Shown here: positions 10,691 to 23,400 of the stretch, in pieces | Layout of the letters: the number at the start of each line of letters is the position of its first letter | Numbering within the stretch: the stretch's first letter is position 1 | From: Chamaea fasciata | Taxonomy: Eukaryota; Chordata; Aves; Passeriformes; Sylviidae | Assembly: GCA_029207755.1 (NCBI GenBank) | Contig: JARCOQ010000016.1 | Coordinates: forward strand, 12,483,307 to 12,547,306 | DNA length: 64,000 nt | Direction: 5' to 3' | Notes under the pieces: model-generated | The model's database searches: none | What the model was told of the DNA's origin: nothing | Seen by the model: only the letters and a program-made list of their open reading frames with translations | Translations under genes and position numbers: made by a program

Positions 10691-13600
10691 ATAAAAGCAT
10701 ACAAACAAGATACATACAAGCACAAAGTTCTAAACCCTCTCTGTTTTGGAAGGAAAGAGTTAAGACTTCAGAATTAACAATTCCCAGAAATTTCAACAGG
10801 GGCATCTTCAAATCTTCAGAAAACAAATTAAATCAAGCAATCATGATAGAAAAATAACTTGATCATCCTTAGTGCTCTCAATCTAGAGATTTTCAACAAT
10901 ACAATTTATCCATTCCGAGTACATCTTAATTCTCAAGGAGAAATTATCATCCCTGGTTCTGGAATCTAAAAAAATGCATTTAATTCTGAATGTCCATTCA
11001 AGAAACTACGTTTATAAAATGGTGTACACATACAAGACACCAAGAAAGTTCCTTTTCTCTCCAGCTGATTCTCTTCAGTATTGTTGTTGCACTTAAAAAT
11101 GAAAGCAGTAAGTGATTTCTGTACTTGGTTCCTAGAAAACATTGCGGAATGTTTTTTGTAAGATTTGCCATCCCCATTTTGGTTTCATTTAGCAGTTTTA
11201 AAGATTCTGCTATGCATTCTACCCCTTTGGCTGTGCCTTTGGTGGTTTTCTGTGTTTTGTTTTGGTTTTGTTTTTTTTTTTTTTCCCCAGTCTTTTTACT
11301 AGAATCTTCTATCCTTCAAGTGGAAAAATAGGTACCTGAACATGATAGTCTTAATCTACTCCATCCATTTAAAACCTTTTGCCCCTTCCACTGAAGTGAG
11401 TGACCCTATAGCTCCCTTCAGTTCTGAACTAGCAGCAAATGTCATTACCTTTCAATAAATCCTTTTCCCCATAGGTCACTTCTATTTGAAATGAACACAA
11501 TCAGTCCCTGGTATAAATTCCTGTCATATTCAGCCAGTCTCTGATGCTAAGACAGAGATAAGAAAGAAAGATATCAAGTTCCACTCTCTGTAGCAAGGAA
11601 TTCAGACACAATAAGGAAAAGAGAAAACAGGGTTAATATGCAAGGGAAGAAGAACAGGAGTGTGGGAGAGCTGTGTGGTGCAGAGAAAAGCACCGTGGTG
11701 TGATACAAGGGGAAGGAGCAGCAGATTAAGAGAGACAGAGAATAGTTCAGGATGATGTGGAAATTTCTGAAGACCTTTGCCCTTATGAATCATGTATGGA
11801 AGGGCCAGTGGAGACCCCATGGCTTGACAAGCAGCACACGGAATTTCATGGCTGGTGATGTTCCCAGAGAGGGAGGAGGGCAGGGCTGACCCTGCTGTGT
11901 GATGCCTTGGGAAGGCTGACCTGGAACAGAGACTGGACAGAGCTAGAAAATAAAGTAGGTATTTCTTGAAATGTCTTTAAAGGTACACCTTGGGCAGGAC
12001 AAGAACCTGGCCAGGGCTACACCTAAGGTGGACCCAAAATGATCACAAAATTGGCAAATGGTCACGAGGTTTCACACTCTCATAAGTTTTGGTCTATTTG
12101 CATATTGGAGTTTAACTGTCCAATTCCAGCTGCAGGTTGTGAGGTCCCATCCTTCTTGTTCCTCCCTTCAGCCCACTCTTGTTTGTGCTTTTGGGCCTGA
12201 AAGTTGTCCTTGGTCTTCAGCAGGAAAAGGATTTGTTTTGTCTCCTTGCTCTGTGAAGAGCTGAGTGACACTGAACGTGAGCTCAGAACTGCAGCCCTGG
12301 ACAGCACAGCATCTGAAATACGTGAAAGATAACACTTAAGGCATCAGCTGGGCAGTCTGAGAACACAATCAGCTGCTTTGTTTGGGAAGCAGTGCTTGCA
12401 AAAGTTCTCCTTTCCCTTGGCTGGCACGCAGGGACTCTGGAGATACTGACACCAAAGTCCTGCTGCTGCCTGGACAAAGCCCTGCCCAGCATCACCACAC
12501 AGGCCCTTCAGGAAACCTCACAGAAAGAGGTTTGGAGGAACAAAAAGGAAAGCAAGGAACTGAAGTCACTTGACTAACCTTAATGTAACTTTACTGTTAT
12601 TCAATATTTTGAATAGCAATCACAGATAAAGCATTTCCTTGCACATTCTCCATGCCCCTACCCACTCCAAGTGTTAATTTGAGTTTAGCTCCACTTGTGC
12701 AATGCCATAGCGGAGCTGAGGCTTGGGAGGAACAACACTCTGAAGCTGTACAATAGGTTAATTCAAACGTTCTTGTGCGAAAATCACCAAAGAGGGAGGA
12801 ACCTGCCCTTTGCTGCTCCGGGGGCAGCCTGCCCAAAGTTGTAACAGGTCAACAGCACAAACCTTCTGTGAGGCTTAATCCACTTTTGAACAAAATGAGC
12901 TATTTCTTGTCAAAGACAATCCCTACTCACGTAACCGTGTCAATCTAAGGGCTTTGTACTTGCAGAGGCACTTAACTTAAGAAGTTGTAACTAGGAAAGT
13001 TGGGGGTTTTTTCCTCCTATTTCTAACCAAAACAGGCTATATACAGAAACTGGATATAAACAAGGCCTTAGTAAAAACTATTTTACACAAACTTGATAAA
13101 ACTTTGGATTTTTTTTTCCTGAAGAGAGAAAGAAGGGACAGCTGAGCTGAAAAGCATAAAAGATTATGGGCTGAAAAATACATGAACAACTACTTTGCAG
13201 TAAATCTTGGAGGAACTGTTTACTCCACCACAGCAAAGATCTATGCAAGGTCCTCATATTTATGCGTAAAAAGTTGCATAATTTGAGGAGCATCAGATCT
13301 ACTAAGCAAATCTTATAGGATGCAAGCACTCGTATTTTTTCTCAGACATCTGAGACAGAAATAGTGCAGCCCTCCCTTGGGCCCTACATGATGATTTAAA
13401 CCTCTCTGTACCTGAATCACTTGAGCCATAAATAATATTTGCTTAGTCCTTAGAGGAGTGCTGCCTCATTAAATAAGAACATTATAATTATTATGATCAG
13501 TTGTTTGAAGTGATCAAAGAATTACCAGCAATCAGCAAATCCTTCTGGAGATGAAGAGAGACTTACAGTGACACTAGGAAATCCCTGCCAGAGAGAGAAG

Positions 13601-13961
13601 GAAAGACCAAGCCCTTGATTCAACAGCTCAGAGTGGGTAGATGTGGCAACTGAGAAGATTGTAGCCAGAAATGTTTTGGGGCAAGCAGAATCCTTGCATT
13701 TTTCAACTATGGATGTTATTTTCCTAGAACTTACAAGAACTTTATACCTCTCCAAGTTCCTCTCTTCCTTCACGACATAGTCACGACAGAGAATAACTGC
13801 TTGCCCTGAGTGCACCTGTGGGCTGGAGGGTCCAATCCAAGGTCCTTAGGGCAGCCACAATTGGTACAATTCAGGATTTACAAATACATTTAAAATATTG
13901 CCATTGATTCTAAATCAGTTTTGGTAGAGCCTGAAAAGGTTCATTTACAGTTATCTATATT
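10691..13961. other. anonymous non-coding DNA
   Basis: Single-copy-looking sequence with a T/G-rich tract at about 11240-11286 that ends in CCCCAG, giving a splice-acceptor-like look without a convincing exon behind it. Overlapping short frames between 12058 and 12577 on both strands share no family resemblance. No RNA gene or mobile element was recognised. Confidence 0.5.
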
Positions 13962-13983
13962 TATATATATATATATATATATA
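13962..13983. repeat. (TA)11 microsatellite
   Basis: Eleven uninterrupted TA units, preceded by a short TATCTATATT segment. Simple sequence. Confidence 0.9.
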
Positions 13984-14835
13984 CACTAAGCAAATAGGCC
14001 TTAAAAAAGGTGATTTCTGAAACTGACTCTCACTGCATCCCATTATCCCTGTTACCACAGATTCATGATATTCCTCTCTCACTCCCACATGTTTGCCCCT
14101 CCTCCTTCAAATTCCGTTTTTGACATTTCCTCTGGTGAACAAGAACACTTTTTTCTCCTGCCTGAAAAGCAGTTTTCTTTTCACATGGTCTTTGGCCATG
14201 AAATTAAGAAGAAACACACTGAAGAAAATAACAGCCCTTGGCTGTTCACTAGCAGAGCATGCAAGTTCTCCTCTTTACTGCTACACACCATGTGCTTTGC
14301 CAACCCATAAATCCATACAATAGAAAACGAAGTTTTAGTTTCGATTGAAAAGGCTAGATTTTGCTAACTAAAGCCCTCAGTCTGTTAAAGGCAGACAAAT
14401 CTTAAGGATTTGGGTCCAGTTTCACAGAAACTGCTCAGCACCAAATGAAGGTTTCAAAGAGGAGAAAGTCTTAAATAAATACACAAAAGTGAAAGCATTT
14501 AATTTTGAAAAGGGTGATTTTTTAAATAATTTGTTATTGACTAGCAATATGCCATACTAAAACCCATTTATCACACATTGAAGGCAGTCCTATTTCCAAC
14601 TGACGTCTGTTAAGTATTGGCAAATTTTCTGCCTTTTTATCATATTACAATTAGTCAGTCCTTTGCACTGCTACTGAATATGTGAACTCATACTAAGCAG
14701 ACCACATTGACTAATTTGGAAAAAAAAAAAATCAAATAAGGAAATTTAATATAGTTTTTAGCTGCCAATAGCGTAAAATTCCTCTCTAGAACAGGTTTGG
14801 TTTCCTGGGGTTTATTTTGGGAAACAGATGGAAGG
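13984..14835. other. anonymous non-coding DNA
   Basis: AT-rich single-copy-looking sequence with a short poly-A (12 bases) near 14719. No gene or element was recognised. Confidence 0.5.
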
Positions 14836-14964
14836 AAAGAAAAACAAACAAAAATAACAAACACACACAAAAATTTACTCAAAACCAAAAAACAAACCGA
14901 AACAAACAACCAAAGACACAAACAAGCTAACAAAAATACCCAAATCCAAACCCCAAAACAAGTA
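14836..14964 (+). repeat. AC-rich low-complexity tract, about 130 bp
   Basis: Nearly G-free and T-poor stretch built from AAAC, AACA, CACA and AAAT words without a fixed period. The open frame across it (14797-15075) is Lys/Asn/Gln/Thr-rich purely from composition. The antisense frame 14688-14933 is Phe/Val/Cys-rich for the same reason. Confidence 0.85.
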
Positions 14965-15300
14965 ACCAGAAAATGGAATTGTTGTCAAAAACTGACACAA
15001 AGGGTAGTAACTGATCTGATTGCAGCATTAGCAACAGATGTCAAACCGAGTCTATTCAGCCCAGTGTCAAAATGACACATGTGATGGTGCTTGTAGGAGC
15101 AGGGAACAGGAGTAGGTTGTTTCTGGCTGTGAACAATGGCTGGGGAGTGCTGGAAAACCACCCCACAATCTGAGTTTAATGTAAGACACATCTGCGTGTG
15201 TGCCCTGTAAGCATCTGTGTACAAATAATAAAGTGTTTTCTTATACAGACATCAAGGAGTTACTGTCAAGTCAGGTGGGGAAAAATAAAAATGATAATTA

Positions 15301-15350
15301 AAAGAAAAAAAACAAAAACAAACAACCCCCCCCCCAATAAAAAATAAACC
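15301..15350 (+). repeat. A-rich tract with a C10 run
   Basis: A-rich low-complexity sequence containing ten consecutive C at 15326-15335, then AATAAAAAATAAA. The C10 run is a likely sequencing-length ambiguity. Confidence 0.85.
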
Positions 15351-16165
15351 TTTCTTATTGTTCACCTTAATTGTTTTCATTCACCTCAAATACTTCCCCC
15401 TCCCTTGCAGGCATCTTGAATACCCAAAATTCAAAATCAGTCAGTGAGGTTTCCAGGACCTAGGGAAAGCAGGTCATTATTTCTGGTGCTCAAAGGTGGA
15501 TTCTGGGAGCACAGTGGGAGATGTTCAGGTGAGAGAGCTGTAATTTTTAATGTGCACCATAAAGCCCAGGCCATCTTTAAGACAGGCGGCTGCCATTTCT
15601 AAACTCCAAGATTCCAGCATCAAAAAAGAGGGAACACTGTTAAACAGAGACCCCCAACCTTCAGTTGATGTATTTATCACCAGTAATTACAGACACAAAA
15701 TTCAAAGTTCTGTTATTTCTGTGCTGCATCTTCTTCTGTGCTTAAAGGCGTTAACAAACCATTGCAGAACTGATGACTGAACACAAAACAAATAGCAGAA
15801 ACCTCACTGCCCTGCTCCAAGTCAGCAAGTGCTCACCTGTATATTCCTCCAGGAATGGCTCTGAGCAGACCACACTAATATAAATCACTCCAGGAGATAG
15901 GATGAGATGTAGCAGCGACCAGAGAAATCACAGAACCCGGGGAATGCTCCTCCAGAGACAAGAGACACTCCTAATATGAGCCACAGCAATCAAATCAGCA
16001 GAACATTCAGCCTCTGCCACCACCTGACCTCGGGGTCTCTGCCTTCCTGTAACAATTCTGAACTCACATGCATTAACCAATTCTTGATATTTCCCTGTAC
16101 CCAGCCCAAAAGCCTGAGCTCATTCTTTGTTTGCCAATATTGCCAATAAGATGAGTGGCTTAAAG
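15351..16165. other. anonymous non-coding DNA
   Basis: Mixed-composition single-copy sequence. No gene, RNA gene or mobile element was recognised. A single AATCACAGAA word near 15926 resembles a CR1 tail but nothing around it supports an element. Confidence 0.5.
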
Positions 16166-16247
16166 GAAAAAAAATAAGAAAACAAAAACAAAACCAAACC
16201 AAACCAAAACAACAAAAAAAAAAAAAAATCCAAAAAAACCAGAAAAG
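16166..16247 (+). repeat. A/C-rich low-complexity tract
   Basis: Poly-A segments joined by (AAACC)n and (AACA)n words, with one 15-base A run. Simple sequence; T is nearly absent on this strand. Confidence 0.85.
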
Positions 16248-17029
16248 AGACGGAGAGGAGATATTTGACTGTTCTCTGCATCAGTTATTTTGGAGAATCA
16301 AGGCTGCAAGCTGCAAGTTTTTTGTCTCAGGTGAAAGTTTTTCTTAAAATACCAGGAGATATCTGAAGCTCAAGGATTAAAGCAGGGGTCAACAACACCA
16401 CACATGAAGGCAAGGCAGATCTCTTTAGGGACCGGGAGACAATCAGTCATGGGGGGAACAAACTACCCCAAATGAAACCACAGCTCCTTTCAGCAGCTAA
16501 ATTAATTTATTGGCTTGACTGCTCCAATAAAAGCAAATAATGCTTGAAATAAAGTCCTTTGACACTTCCAACCCTGCTGCTCTAAGAAGGCAAAACTTGG
16601 GAACTGTAATGAAATATGACACTGCCCACACGATAATTTCCTTGGGAAGGGGGTGTGTGAAATGTCTTGCCAGAGCTACAAGTTTCTTAGCTTATTATTA
16701 GATTGCAATATCTGATAGGGAGAAAATCTTCAGGAAGTTTGAGGGGCATCTTAGCCTGTTACTTTCTGAGGAAACATGAGTTAAAAATGAATATTAATAA
16801 CTTTTAATCTTGGGAGAAGACTCAAGAGCTAAGGTTCCTGAGATAAATCCTGTTGAAGCAAGTGGGGAATGTTATCCCTTGTGCCCTGGAGGGAACAAGT
16901 GACACAACACCTGTCTGATTTAGAGGAGGGAGTGATGAAAAAGGAAGGAAAATGCATTTTCTAATTTTGACCCAGTGAATTTGCACTAGATTTGACCATA
17001 CTAGAAATAAAAAAAAAGTGAGTCTAATT
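16248..17029. other. anonymous non-coding DNA
   Basis: Single-copy-looking sequence; nothing recognisable. Confidence 0.5.
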
Positions 17030-17076
17030 AAAAAAAAAAAAAAAAAAAAACAAAAAAACAAAACAAAAAAAAAAAA
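17030..17076 (+). repeat. poly-A tract interrupted by C
   Basis: Starts with 21 A residues, then A runs broken by single C residues. The antisense frames over it are Phe-rich artefacts. Confidence 0.9.
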
Positions 17077-19904
17077 CGGATAAATGTATTAAAGAACCAG
17101 ACTCTGGAAAGTTCTGCTTCATATAATGACCACAGATTTTTGCTCAGCTGAACAGGCACCAAGCCTTGTGTGGGAATGCAGAGGAGCAGAGAAATGCACC
17201 TACTCAATGTGTGTCCTTCCTCCCAAGGAAGGCAGCAGGGACAGAGCCTGCTCAGCAAGAAAAACAGCCCATTTCATACTTACCAAGGATAAGAATAGAA
17301 TTAAAAATAAGTTTTAAAACCTGCTTGGCTTCGTACATTTATGCAGCTATTAATTGTTGGGAAGTGATGATTTCATGTAAACCTCCACCGCCATTTTCTA
17401 AACTTTTTTAATGCCTTGAAATTTTGCTTACAGATCAGAGAAAACACACAATAATGGTTTGCTAAATAATAAATGACTAATCTTTAATAGTTTCTGACAA
17501 ATCAAAGTGTGGGTGGAAGGTAAGTCTATTAGGTTACAATTCAGTTCTGTTAATTTAGGTAGAGATGCTGCAGGAACAACATCAAACAGAATTTGAATAT
17601 CAAATCAGTGAATTACAAAATAAGGCCCAATAGACTGGTACAAAATATTTCAGAGCAGTAATGATGGCAGTTCCTACTCTATTTGCTACATTACAGCCCT
17701 ACGACAACTTCACTCTAGATCTGGGTATTTCAATGTAATTTAACCAGTTTTATTCATAGTTGAAAACTTTGAATCATTTTAAAAAGAACTTGATTGTTTC
17801 CTCTGAAAAGACTGAAAAGAAACTGAACAAATGAATGCTGTGCCACGGTGCCCAGGTTTGTGAACACCAATTGATAACATTGCTGTGAATGGCATCTCTT
17901 GTTGCAACCTGAATGAGAAAAACCAAGAGGAAAGAAAACCATACATTTCATATGGAATTTGTTTGCTAGCCAAAATACTGCTTAACAGAAACTTTCAGGG
18001 GAAAGACAGAGTATTTCTGATATTCTAATGCAATCTCTGGATGACACAGAGCGCAGAGCTGCTCCAGTCCTTCAAGGCCTGAAGAGAGTGCCTCTTCCCT
18101 GCTAAATAAGTTACCACTGTCAACCCCAATAAAAGGTGCCCGAGACTGGAGCATCTTTTTGCTTCATTTACTTTTTCATTTCATGAACAGGCACTGCTGA
18201 TGCTCTCATCCAGCTTGTGGAGTGGGTCTAATTAAAATCCTTTTAGGCTCATAGTGAAGTGAGTAGAAAATGGAATAAAATTATTGCAGGGTTTCAAGGT
18301 TTTAACACTGGAGGAGAAGTCAGGCAAAGCAGAGCTAGAAACACACATACTACAGGCTTGTGCTTCTCATGCTAAAATGCAGACAACAGAATAATATTTA
18401 GCTTTCAAATTTTCCATGGATTTTCATCAGATTTCTCATTGCCTCTTACATGTGTATCCAAAATCCTTTCATTTGGAGTATTTCACACGCTTTTTCAAAT
18501 GAACAAAATGATTTTTCTAGAGAACAGAGAAGCATTTGGGATTGCAATTTTTTAGACAGCACCTCTTTCAAAACACATCCACAAGATTTCTTATTTAAGC
18601 CCCACACATTTTATGTACAACGGCATTACAAACAAACAGATACTGCATATACTACAATATATTCCCAAAAATTTTAGCAAACCATTACTGTCAGTGGGCA
18701 CCAAACCCAAAGACATGCAAATAAACACTGCTTCACACTGTATTTTTGATTATGCAAAATCACATACATTTAAACTATTAGATTTGAGCTCTTCTACAAC
18801 TAATAAAACACCCAAAGCAATACAGCAGCCACAGTAGGTTACATTAGGATCATTATTACAGCTCAGCTGAACATCATTAGGACACTCTTTCATTCTTTGG
18901 CACAAAATCTATGTGCCGGAGCAAAACTGCTCGATCAGCTTGAGTTGTTCTCCTTTCCCCTGGTCCCTGTTCTGTGCCCTATCATGAAAAGCACCACCCA
19001 CATGCTCTGGTGAGTCTGGAAACAAGAACAGATAGGTGGATGCTGTGTTCTTGGGAAGAAGTGAAGCTCACAGAAGTTTTTATTGCCTGTTAATGACATG
19101 AAATGATAACAAATTCAGCTTGCAGCTGCACTGATTGCAGAACTGCACAGCCCTGTGACATGAAAGCAAAGCTCTCCCAGGGTGTGTCTGCTTTTATGGC
19201 AAACCCAGCTCATGCCTACACTGAAGGGATTACTGATAAACCTACACAACAATGAGAAGGACACACAGTTTATTTAGGTAAAGAATGCAAGGTTCTAGCT
19301 CCTAGAAAAGGTTTCTTTCTCAGCCAACAGAATAAACAAGCGCTGAGAATGCTGTGCATGTAAAGGTTGTCCAAACCCTCGGCAGAAAGCTCCTAGTGTG
19401 AACCTGAAATCCAGATGATCTGTACTGCTGTGGAAAGTACCGATTCCTTCCAGAGACATAATCAACCGGGGTTTTCCCATCATTCTCAGAGGCGCAGGTG
19501 ACATGAATTTCTTCCCCTTGCACAGCCCCATGCACACAGCACTGCTGCTTTGATGCAGTCAGTTCTCCTTTCAAATATTCCATCTGCAAGGAAGCAGATA
19601 CTTCTCCATTTGGTTTTACATCCCACAATCAAAGTGGATGGATTAACATGGAAGTGGTGAATATTTACTCCCAGAACACTGGAAGTTTTGTCCCTATTAA
19701 TATGTGTTATGTGAGTGCCTTAGGCATTGGCTTCACACAACAGAACAGACATGAAAGTCATTGCTCCCAGCAAAGTGCTGTCTGCTATTATCTGCAGCAC
19801 AGAGTGGATTGCTGCTGTTGTGAATGTGAATTCCACCCTCTCCAGCCCTGAGACACGCCATTACACTGCACTGAGACTTTCCTGAGAGCAATAAATACAG
19901 TAAT

Positions 19905-20420
19905 TTCAATTAGCATTCCCTCACATGCTCTGCATTTCGGGACACAGCATTAATAGATGTGAACACTGACAGCATGAAGCGTGCAGAAAGTGGAATGGCT
20001 AAAGCACCACATCCATTGGCCAGGAAAAGAACTAACAGGAGAATATTACACGGGTGAGACAACCAACTGTGCAAAGTACAAATTAATGGCATGTAATCAC
20101 CCAACAGGAAACGTGCAATATTTGAATAGTGATTAATACCTGATCCGAGTTCCAATCTTCCTCTAATATGTGGAAGATCAGATTCAAATAATATGTTTTC
20201 TTAACATGGGTATTTTAATTAAACTTCCAATTAATATCTATGATGTCTGAGGCTGCTAAATAATATCGAGGCTTTTCTGATGGGAGTTGTGAGGCACGAA
20301 GCACGGCAATGATTTCTGTGACAGTAACTAAACCAGCACAGTCAGGTTTAGAACAGCTTTCACAGAAAACCAAGACTGAGAGGTCTGAACCATCTGGTCT
20401 GATATCCACAGGCCATTAAA
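19905..20420. promoter_or_regulatory. candidate conserved non-coding element (low confidence)
   Basis: Repeat-free, moderately AT-rich DNA with many homeodomain-type TAAT/ATTA cores (for example around GCATTAATAG, AAATTAATGG, GTGATTAATA, TTTTAATTAAAC and CCAATTAATA), mixed with balanced-composition words. This texture is common in vertebrate developmental enhancers. No alignment was possible, so conservation is an inference and not an observation. Confidence 0.2.
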
Positions 20421-23400
20421 TCAGTCCTAACATCCTTTGGAGAGGGCAGGAGAAGTGGTGGATGAAGGTAAAAAGGCAGATATCAGAGCAGGGCAAAGAA
20501 CAAATACCACTCCCAAAATGGCAGGGAGATGATTATATGACACTCAAATTGTTTGCTTTGCTGCAGACAAGAACCCAAAGAGAGGTCCCTGATGACCTGA
20601 GAAGAAATAAATAAATAAAATAAAGTAAAATTTCTGTCCTATATTTGGTCAGCTGCTCCTAACACTCGTGTGTGAACCAGACACAGCAGCAAGACACCAA
20701 AACTCTTTTCACACTCACCTGTTTCTGGCTGGGTGTGTGCTTTGATGCTTCAGAGAGAACAAAAAGCAAGAAGGCCCCTTGTCCTTACTGAACCAATGCA
20801 ATGGAAAAGCACGTTTCATAATAAGAGAGCTGCAGAGAAAAATCCTTTGTATATATTTGGGAAATGTCTTCATGCGCGGCAGCAAATTTTGCTGGGGCAA
20901 GGAGAGCAATGCAATGTCCCCCAGAGGCAATGGAAGGAAGGGCTGGAAGGAGGGAGGCAGATGCAGAGGTTTTAGGGCCAGAGGAGCCTGGCTCAGGCAG
21001 GAGGATCTAACTGTGAGGCCAGGACAGGAAGTGTCACCTCCCGGACAGGGAGGTCAGGACACTCCTCAGGTCTGTGAGACCAAACCCAGGGTGGAGCTAA
21101 GCCCTCCTGAAGAACAAGGTTTTCCCACTTGTTTCCCTGTAACCTTGATACAGTGAAAGCATTCCTTGATTTAGGAAAAACATAACACAACCAAAGATGT
21201 CCTTTGTTTGCCCAAGGGCTGGAAGAACAATATTAAACTGTAAAGGGGGGCGGAAAGAACATAACCTTGAGAAACATTCATCCTTGCTACACAGATGTGG
21301 AAGGAATCTGATCTGTTCAGTGGAGTTCTACACAGAGCAATGGAATGGAGCTTTCATCACCTAAGAACTGATCGATAAAAGCTTATTTCACGAACATACA
21401 TGTGTTTGCTTTCACTATTCCATCTGATTTTCAAATGTAATTTGCAGATTTTATGCTGTTTTTCTCCTTCTAGAAAAAATTTATGTACAAATTTTGAGTT
21501 TTCATCTTAAAACGAACTCAAGCAATTTCATTCTGCATCTTGAATTTCTCCTATACATTAAAAATGCTCAAATCAAATCACCTCCTACATCTTTACTGAT
21601 CCAGCCATTGTATTAATTGCACAACACTTCAGGGGCTCTCCTGCACAGTTACCATTTTATTGCACTGCAGAAATATCAACTGCAAATGTAATTTCTGAAA
21701 GGGAGAAGGTTGAAATGAATACAATGCAATAAATAACTTCATTTGTGTAAGTGGCTGAATTCAGGGAGCAGTGTCTCTCAAAAATATTAGAAAAAAACTC
21801 TGATCTACAGACATTATAAATGTTCATTGGAAATTTTGCTGAGCAGTGTAAGACAGCAATTTAATTTTCTAAGCTAAAGGAAAAACTAACAATTAAAAAT
21901 CCTCATCAGTAATTTTCTTTTTGAAGAGCATGGCAATGACATCAGGATTATGAGGTGCACTACTCAGGGATCAGTGAAACAGTAGGTGAACAGTTCAGTT
22001 TATTTTGAAAATATTTAAGATCTTGGTTTTACTTTGTTAATTTTTACAGCTTTTAGCAGTTGATCTTAGGTACTTCCGGAATCAACGTGTTGACTCAAAG
22101 ACTTCAACAATTCCTCTGAATTCAAAACCTGGAAACATCATTTCCACAGTCTGGAGCTTCTTTTAAACCTTATTCAAATCTACTGCAGGAAAGGTGGAAT
22201 TCAGGTTCACAATACAGGAATAATTTCTTCCTTTGCTCATCTCCCTGTTTGCGATAGAGCATTTAAATACTTTAGTTCCAGGTCTTGCTAATTAAAGCAG
22301 ATGGCCAAGATGAATTCTTAGGTTCTTCCCCAAGGTATTTCTATGTAAAACTCTTGCCTTCTCAGACCTGACATTTTCACCAGGCAAAAGGAAAGCACTT
22401 TAATTTCCCTTTCATCACCTGGGAGTAGAACCACACAAGTCCTGTGTGCCATACCAGGAATTCAACACAGCACTGAACTCAAACTCATTCCTCTGCACGT
22501 CAGTCCACCACCTTCACACAACAAAATCATTTTATTTCACAGTAATATAGTATTTTTGCTTAGTTTCATAGTATCCTGCAGAGAAATTGTAAATACTGTG
22601 AAAGAAATACAACTTTTTTTTGGGGGGAGGGCTCGAATTTGGGGAAATTTCAGGTTGTTTCTAGTTTAGCTTTTCTTCAAGAAGATTCTCTCTATACCCC
22701 ACAATCAATTTAGCAAAACATTGTCCAACTAGACCAATATATGCCCCTAAAAGTATGAGGAACTTCACAGCACAAACTCCTTCTATAAGTACTTCATCAA
22801 ATCTGCTTGAAAATATAAATTACTTTAGTTAAAAGTAATTCACTACACTTTTATTTCATTATCAAGAGGCAACAAATAAGCTGAAGGACAGCAAACACAC
22901 CCTAATCCCAGCTGGGTCATTTTTCCCTGTTTTACTAGAAGTGCAAAATGAAAATTGCAGTGATGACATCAGGCCCCAACTCTTTTCCAGCCATGGCATT
23001 AAAGAAGTTTAGGCAGATAAAGGAAATAAATAAAAGCTGGCAGGAAACTGAAGGAATTTGGTAACGATGAACAGCCAGAAACAGGGAAACCTACTTTGGG
23101 TCTGTGAAGTCATTATAATAATTTGTTTAGAAAGCAGTGAAGAAAAAAATCCCCAGTAAATACTTTGGAAAGTGCTGGATCAATTTGCAAGTTCTGAGAG
23201 CACACCAGCCTCAGAGACTCAGGGACATTTGTATTAAGCAAGAGACACACAATTAAGCTGCATCTCAAGCTAAAACCCTGAGGGCTCCACATTTCATTCC
23301 AGTCAACCACTGCTGCTTTTTGGCACTATTTTCTTTGCAAATATGAGTAATGCAGGCCCTTTAGTCACTATTAAGCAGTAATCTGGGGAAATCAACCACT

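Noticed and set aside
14797..15075. Lys/Asn/Thr-rich 92-codon frame as a protein
   Set aside because: The translation is dictated by the A/C-rich low-complexity tract at 14836-14964.
20930..21400. GC-richer patch and following sequence as an LTR or ERV remnant
   Set aside because: I could not identify paired ends, a primer-binding site, a polypurine tract or any retroviral frame; composition alone is not enough.
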